From Anaerolineae bacterium (GTDB lineage Bacteria > Chloroflexota > Anaerolineae > Aggregatilineales > Phototrophicaceae): a DNA stretch of 64,000 nt. The translations under genes and the position numbers were made by a program. This document shows, one piece after another, positions 52,891 through 61,800 of this stretch. The stretch covers positions 62,001 through 126,000 of the forward strand of contig JALHNT010000010.1 of assembly GCA_022843385.1 (NCBI GenBank), given 5' to 3'. The stretch's first letter is position 1, and every line of letters starts with the position of its first letter. The notes under the pieces are model-generated. The model was not told the DNA's origin and did not search any database. It saw only the letters and a program-made list of their open reading frames with translations.

Positions 52891-55800
52891 ATGGCGTTCT
52901 CAAAAATGATTTCCGGTCAGCGTCTCGGCATGGCGCTTCTGAGCCTCGTTCTGGTCTTGATGCTTCTTGCTTTGGGATTGACACCGGCGCTGGGGCAGGC
53001 TAATGCACTCAATCTTTCACGCGTATTTGTGATCCCTGTCGACCCCAACACTGCAGTTATGCAGACGGGGCAACAAATTGTTTACAACCTGCAATTCTCC
53101 TGCAACAGCCTGACGGGTCCTTGTGGTGCGCTGACCATAGAGAATCAACTCCCTACGGGCGAATACATCGAAAACGTAGTGGTGTCTAACCTGCCTGTAG
53201 GCTACACCTGGAGTTACGACCCGGTTACAGGGTTGCTGGTTATCAATCGTGCCAATTTCCTGGATGGTACAAGCGGTGAGGCACTGGTGACGTTCACGAT
53301 CCGGAATGAACCACCCAGCTCTATACCCTTTGTCATTGGGACACAGGGTCAGGTGGCAATTGATCCGGGACCAGTCGTTCTCCCCGATCAACCAATCAAC
53401 ATTCAGGACCCTGTGTTTTCGTGGCAACTGAGCAAAGTGCGTACAGATCCGCCGGGCGCAGTTCCGCCAGTACCAGATGAGCCAGTAACATATCGAATCA
53501 GTCTTTGTCCGCCAGCAGGTGTTACGACTGGATTGGTTGCACTGGAGAGCATCACCTTTACTGATCCCATCCTGGCGAATGCGGTGGTGGTTGACAGTGG
53601 GGGCGGTACGTTCATTGCTGGATCGCCAAACCGTGTGGTGTGGACAGACACCAATGGTTGGTCGGTTGCGCAAGGATGCTTCAACCGAAATCTCACGTTG
53701 TTGTTCCCGTCGCCCACTTTTGGTTCCGGTTCTCCCATCACCAATACGGCGACAGCTACCGTCGATTACCAGATAGTGGATACACCAAATGTTGGTGTTG
53801 GCGTTGGGCCAGGTACCACACCAGCCGAGAACCTCGGGACTGTCACTGGTACTGCAAATGTCAACAAATTGGGCACTGCTTCCGATTATGATGGCGATAC
53901 AGTTCCAGAAATTCCACAGAATGGTCGTGAACGCTTCTTCCTCAGTCCGTCGATTGGCTCGAACACCAACGGCGGCTTCACGCAATATGTGTTGACGGAT
54001 GCCATCGACAATGAATTGCAGGTAACTGATATTCGGAGTGGCACTTGGTCACCATCGTTTCCAACAAATTTCACGCGCGATGGGGTGACGGTGCAGGGCG
54101 GTGTCCGCGCGGTTATTACGTACTCGACTGATGGTGGGGCGACGTTCCCATTTACTGTAGGAACCGTCAACGGCAACGCAGAAACGAATTTCCCCGCACC
54201 TGTTCCCAATATCACCCATGTTCGCTGGACATTCCAGTATGACAATCCCTATGATGGTGCCGCTACCTTCTCGGACGGCGTTCCTCGTGTATTCACGATA
54301 ACGCGCCCTCCACAGGTGCTGGCTGTGCCAGTAACCGCTGCCACACCACCGAAAGTCGTGGCAGCATTTAATATAGCCTACGATAACTGCGTCACATTGA
54401 ATTACACCATAGGCGGCACACCCGGTAGTGCCAGCGATTGCGCCCAAGTCGAAATTGTCAACACGGCGATCACCGTGCTGGACACGCGCAAGCAGGTCAT
54501 CGGGCGGTTGGAACGAAATCCCGATACCGGGCTGTATGATCAGTATTTTGCCGGCACGGGCAATATCAAGCCGACTGATATTGTGGTTTATGAAGTTCAA
54601 CTGATCCTGAGCGAGAATTCGGCTGCCGATCTGGTCAACCCAGTCATCATTGATGATCTCTCGCCGGATACCACATTTGTCCTGTTCACCGATCCACACA
54701 TTACTGTTGCGCTGCCTTTCCCGAATACGACCAATGCTCAGTTCTCAGCCAGCATCCCACCGGGCGAGCAGGTGCAACCGGCTTTCACCGGCGGCACGCA
54801 GCTTGCCTGGCGCTGGACAGGAGCTAATGCGACGACTTTCACACGGCCGACTGCTCCGGGTGATCCCAACAAGACGATCACAGTTCGTTATCTGGCACGA
54901 GTCAATGATGGCGTTCCGCCAGGTATCGAGCAGAATACGGCCAGTTTCCTGGCGGACTCGGCAGAGATACGTTGTGTGCCACCCAGTGTGCGCTTTATTG
55001 ATGGTGCTGGCGGTGGGATTGATGGCAACCCAGTGACGGACGAAGGTTGCCGCATTGTGAATAACACGACAGTGGTGGCAGCGGTCAATCTCGTATCGCG
55101 CAAATGGGTGCGCAATCAGAATTATCAATCGGTGCTGGCAGCGGCAAACCGCTTCATCGACTCGACCACCTTCCTGCCATCTGCTACCTGCGAGATTAAT
55201 GATAACGGTACGCCAGGCAATCCTGCCGACGACTGGACCCGATTCCCCTGTGTGGCGCAAGGTTTCCCTGAGAACGATAACGACAACTTCGAAGATTTCG
55301 AGTATCTGCTCCAGATCACGAACGAGGGTAATGTTCCGGGCGATGATTATTATTTGTACGATGTATTGCCATATGTTGGCGATACCGGTTCTGGCGGGCC
55401 ACTGTCCGGGACGCCGCGCGCTTCAGAATTCCGCGTCATTCTGACGGGACCGATCATCGTTGATAATGCTCCTGCTGGCACGATCATCGAATACAATACG
55501 TCGAATAATCCGTGCCGCCCCGAAGTTGGCGTAACCGCTGGTTGCGCGGCGACTCCCTGGACCACATCGATTGCTGATGCGCGTTCATTCCGTATCCGCT
55601 TCCAGGGTGGCACACAACTGGCACCGGCCCAGACGATGCTATTCCGAGTGCCTATGCGCATTCCGTTGGGGCCTCCGACGGTAACGGGTGCGGACATTCC
55701 GCAATCGCGTGAGATTTCGTGGAACTCGTTTGGTCAAACAATCACCAATACGGCTACGCTCCAGCGTCAGTTGACCTCTGAGCCACGCAAAGTTGGCATC

Positions 55801-58800
55801 ATCATTCCTGACCGCCTGAGCATCGGCAATCGTGTCTGGTTCGACGGCAACGACAATGGACGCCTTGACGCGACTGATGACTATGACCCGGCGGCGAATG
55901 GTGTTCAACCGGGGATACCCGGTGTCACGGTTCAACTGTTCCGTGATGATGGCGATGGTGTTTTCGATGCGGGCGACACGCTGGTTGGCACCGATACTAC
56001 CGATGCCAATGGTTTCTATCTGTTCGACAATATCGACCCGGCATTGCCAAATAACTACTTTGTGTTTATTCCGGGTACGAACTTCAACGCCACCAATCCG
56101 CTTGAGCTGCTCGTCAGCACGACGGGCAACGAAGGCGGTGAAACGCTGGATACCACCGTTGGCGCGGGAAATAGCGACAACGGTGTCGATAATGCCAATC
56201 CGATTGCCAATGGGATTGTGAGCAATGTAATCAATTTGGCAATCAATGGTGAACCCAGTGGCGAGAGCAACCTCAGCGGTGATCCGCTGGATGGCCCCTT
56301 CAGTCGTGGCGATCATGGCGAAGATGATAACAACAGCAATCTGACGGTGGATTTCGGCTTCACCAGCAGCCGCATGAGCCTGGGCAATCGCCTGTGGTTT
56401 GACCAGGGGGCTGCAGGCGCGGGATCACCGGGCTATAACGACGGCATCATTCAGCCGATTGAGTTGACCAACTTGCCGATGCCAAACGGCGTTGTTGTCA
56501 ATCTGTATCTCGATGCCAATGATAATGGTGTGATTGACCCCGGTGAGAACACGGCTATCGCGACCACGACCACCTATACCAATCCGCTGAACGCAGCAGA
56601 GACGGGTTACTACCTGTTCGATAATCTGCAACAGGGGAACTACGTTGTTGAGGTCGCGCCAGTCAACTTCGCCGCACCGACAGCCGCTCAACCGGATGGC
56701 GGGGTGCTGTTTGACTATCTCAGCAGCACTGGCAACGGCACTGATGACAATGGCGCGACCGATAACGGGGACACCGGTATTGATCCACCGACCGCGGCAG
56801 CGTATCAGACCGGTGGTGTCCGCAGCCCGATCATCCGACTGCGGCGCGATTTGGAAAGCACAACTGAAACCGATGATACGCCTAATCCAACCACTGGCGC
56901 TCCCTATTTTGGCAATGGAGTCAGCGATCAGAACAGCGACTCGACGATTGACTTTGGCTTCTACCGCGAACGTTTGAGCATCGGCAATCGGGTGTGGGTT
57001 GACTCAAACAACAATGGAATCATTGACGCAACGGATGATCGTGATCCGGTGACGCCTGGTGTTCAAGGGCCAGGTCTGCCTAATGTGGAAGTGCAGTTGA
57101 TCGAAGACCGTAATCTGAATGGCATCTACGAGCCTGCGATTGATCTTGTCCGAGCCACCATGCTGACGGATGCCAACGGATACTATCGCTTCGACGATGC
57201 GAATGTCCCGACCGGTGTTCGCCAACGCGATTACTTTGTGCGACTCACGCCGCAGAACTTCGATGTGGCTGGCGATCCGGCCTTTAACCTCATCAGCACG
57301 ACAGGCAATGAAGGGGGCGGAACCCCTACCGAGACTGTTGACACTTCCGGCCCTGGCAACAGTGACAACGGTATTGATCGCGCCAATTACGCTGCGCAGG
57401 CAGATACGGTTAGTGGGACTGGCGGTATCTTCAGCAATGTGGTGCGGCTGCGGTACCTGAGTGAAGCGACAACCGAAACGGATGCGGGGCCGGGTGATCC
57501 GGGGGCGAATGTCACCAATAACAACAGCAATCTGACGATTGATTTTGGCCTGTTTGAGCCGCTGAGTCTGGGCAACCGCGTCTGGATTGATGATGGTGCA
57601 GGTACTACGCCGTTCAATGCCGGCTACAACGACGGTATTCTAAATGGTACGGAAGCCGGACGCGACGGCGTGCGGGTTGAACTGTACCGGGATGTGGATG
57701 GCGGCGGGATCGCGGTGGGCAACACGGCTTCACCGGATTTCCTCGGCTTTACGACTACCGCCAATGGCGGCTATTACCTGTTCGATGGGCTGATCGCGGC
57801 TGATTATGTGGTGCATGTTGCTGCCAGCAATTTCCAGGCGGGCGGTGCGCTCAATGATGCCGTCTTGGGGCCGTTCCTGAGCAGCTTCGGCAATGAAGGT
57901 GGCGGAACCCCAACCCAGACGATTGACCATACGGATACAGTGACACTCAATGACAATGGTCAGGATGTGGCTGCGCCGGGGACTACTGGTGTCAGCAGTA
58001 ACCTGATCGCGCTGCGCTATGCCACGCAGCCGAGCGCTACTACCCCTCCAGATGACAGCGAGGCTGTGTCGGGTACAGGTCGTTGGAATGAAGAAGATCA
58101 GGACAGCAATCTGACGATCGACTTCGGTTTCAATCTGCCGCCGCTGAGCCTGGGTAATGTGGTCTGGCGCGATGATGGTGCGGGTAACCCTGCTCTTGGT
58201 AATGATGGCATTCAGAATAACGGAGAGCCGGGCATTACCAATGTACGGGTGCGTCTGTATCGCGATCTGGACGGTAATGGTGTGGTCAACCCCGGCGAAG
58301 ACACGGGCATCACCCAGTTGACCGATGCCAACGGCTTCTACCTCTTCGGTAATCTGCCACCTGGTCGGTACATCGTCGGTGTTGATCCGGAGAATTTCCA
58401 GCAGCCAGGCGGCGCGAACCCGACGGCCGGTGCCCTGTTTGAGATGGGCAGCAGCCGCGGTGCAGATGCGACTGAAACAGTGGATCAGAACGCGCCGGCG
58501 ACTTTCTCCGATAATGGCATTGACCAACCTGCGCCAGGGACGACGGGTGTGGTGAGCAATGTGTTCATCCTTAATCCAGTTGCCGGTGAACCGACAGGCG
58601 AACCGCTGGGACCGCTGGGACAGGGCAATCGTGGCGAGACTGATGCCCGCAGCAATCAAACGCTCGATTTCGGCTTCTTCCCGATGTTCAGCATTGGCAA
58701 TCGTGTCTGGCGCGACAATGGCGCTGGCGCTAACCGCTGGGACGGCATTCAGCAGGCCGGTGAGCCGGGGATCGGTGCAGTCGAAGTGCGGTTGTACTAC

Positions 58801-61800
58801 AGCCCTACCGGCGCTTTTGTCCGCACGGCTGCTGGCGTGCCAGATATTGGCGCGATGCTCACTCGGCCAGAATGGGTGACGACCACCAATGCCAATGGTT
58901 ACTATCTGTTTGATGGCCTCCCGGCATCTGCTGGCACAGGGCGTTACTTTGTGTGGATTCCCAACACCAACTTTGACAATGCTGGCGATCCGCTGTTTGG
59001 GCTAGGCAGCAGCCCTGACCCGGCAGCCCCGCGCGATGAAGTGACTGATCTGGATGATAACGGTCTGGACGATACGTTCCCGACTGTGCGTGGCATCGTC
59101 AGCCTTCCGGTTGAACTGACCCTGAACAACGAGCCGACTACCGAGGGCGATCTGGGGCCGGCCGGCCCACCGCCCGCTTATGGCCCGAACTCGCGCGGGT
59201 TCAACAATGAGTCCAACGGCAACAGCAACCTGACAATTGATTTTGGCTTCGACAGCATCCCGCTTAGTCTGGGCAACCGCGTCTGGTTTGACCCGAATAA
59301 CAGCGGCACGATTGACGCCGGCGACGACTTCAATCTGGTCACCCCCGGCGATCAGCCCGGAATTCCGAACGTTCGTGTGCTTTTGTATCGCGATAATGGT
59401 GATGGTGTGTTCCAGCCCAATGCTGCTGATGGCACGCCGATTCTGACCACAACAACGGATGCCAATGGCTACTATCTGTTTGAGTCAGTGACCGGCGCGA
59501 GCGCCATGCTCTCTGGCGATGCGCTGCTGGATGACTACTGGGTAGTGATTGATGAGCTGGAATTCCGCATCGGTGGTGACCTGCGTGATTTCTACAGCAG
59601 CACGCTGCAAGCGCCGAACGACAACACACCGGCTGGGCGTACCGACAGCGACGATAATGGCATCAACAGCGCCAACCCGCAGGTCGGCGGTATTCGCAGC
59701 CCACTGATCCAACTACGGGCGTATGATGAACCCTTGCAGGCTGCTGTACCCAATCAGCCTTATCCGCCAACCGAGACCGACATTCCGACAGCCGGTTATG
59801 GCCCGAATGGGCGCGGCACGTTCAACCAGATCGACAGCGCCAGTGATCTGACAGTGGACTTTGGCTTCTTCAAACCATTGAGTATCGGCAACCGGGTCTG
59901 GTTGGATGTTGATAACGATGGCATCCGAGACACCACTGAGGTTGGCATTGCGGGCGTCGAAGTTCGGCTGTGGCGTGATAATCCAACGGGCGCAACGCCG
60001 GGCGTGTTTGGCCCTGATGACATCCTCGACCCGCGCGTCGAACTGACCGATGCGAATGGATACTATCTGTTCGATGGGCTGATCCCTGGCACATACTTCG
60101 TCCAGATTCCGCCAGCCAACTTCACCGGACCGTTGACGAGCCTGAGCAGCAGCACACCGGATAATGTCGGTGCGCCGGGCAACCCGTCTGCACCGGATAA
60201 CAATGATAACGGCATTGGCACGACGCCAGGGCCAGATGGCATCCTGAGCGGGCCGGTCACGTTGACGCTGATCAATAATCCGATCAATGAAGCTGACTTC
60301 AGCGGCAATCCTGCCGATGGGCCGAGCTTCATCGGGAACTTCGGTGAAGTGGATAATGGCAGCGACTTGACCATCGACTTCGGCTTCACCGGTGCATTGA
60401 TGAGTCTGGGTAACCGGGTGTGGTTCGATCCGAACAACAACGGCAACGTAGATGCTGGCGAAGTCGGGATCGCCAATGTCACCGTCAGCCTATATCGTGA
60501 CAACGACAATAATGGACTGCCCGATGGCCCAGCCATTCGGGCGACCCTGACGGATGCGAGTGGCTACTATCTGTTCGAAGGTTTGACACCCGGTCGCTAT
60601 CTGGTTGGCCTGAATAATGCCAATTTCAATGCTGGCGGCCCGCTGACCAGTCTGGTGAGTACAACCAACAGCAGCGGCATTGGCTCACCAGCTCCGGCTG
60701 ACAACGAGATCGACAGTGATGCTAACCCGGCGAATAATCAAGATAATGGCATCGACCCGTTGAATGCCACCTATGGCTTGCTCAGTTCGAGCATTCTATT
60801 GGAGCGCGATCTTGAGAACGGGACTGAGACCGATCTAGGGACGTTAGGTGATGGGACTGGCGTTACGCCGATCAACAGCGAGTTGACCATAGACTTTGGC
60901 TTGTTTGTGCCGCAGAGCATCGGCAACCGAGTGTGGTTCGATACCGACAACAACGGTCTCATCAATGGCACTGAAGGTGGTGTTGCCGGGGTGACGGTAC
61001 GGTTGTATCGCGATAACCCAACCGGTTTGACGCCGGGCGTGTTCGGCGCTGATGACTTCCTCGATCCGCGTGTCGAAGTGACTGACGCCAATGGATACTA
61101 TCTGTTTGATCGATTGGGTGATGGCACCTATTTCGTGCGGGTTGAGCCCCTGAACTTCCAGCCAGGGGGCGCACTCGTCGGCACCAGCAGCACTACTGGC
61201 GCTGAAACAACGACGACGGCTGATACAAGTGGCACAGTGTTTAGCGACAATGGCGTGGATGATGTGGCACCACAAACCAATGGCATTGTTAGCAATCCCA
61301 TTGTCCTGTCTCGCACTAACTCACCAGTGGGCGAAACTGACCTGAGCGGTAATCCAGCAGATGGGCCGAACTCACGTGGAACGAGTGGTGAGGTGGATAA
61401 CAACAGTAATCTGACGGTGGACTTTGGTTTCGTCAACGCACTGATGAGCCTGGGCAACCGGCTGTGGTACGACGTTAATCGTGATGGCATTCGCGATGCG
61501 GCTGAACTGCCGGTGGCGGCTGCGGCCATCAGCCTCTACCGTGACAATGTGAATAACCTGAATGGGTCACCGGTGCCAGATGGTGTGCCGGATGGCGCGG
61601 CGATTGCGACGACCACCACTGATGCTAATGGCTACTATCTGTTCACCAACCTCGCTCCGGGGAACTACATCGTAGGCGTGGATGCAGTGAACTTTGGCCC
61701 GGGCCGTCCGCTGCTGGGTTATGGCAGCACGCTCACCGGGGCGGCGGATACGGATGATCGTGATAACGGGGTTGATAATCCTAACCCGCCAATCAATGGC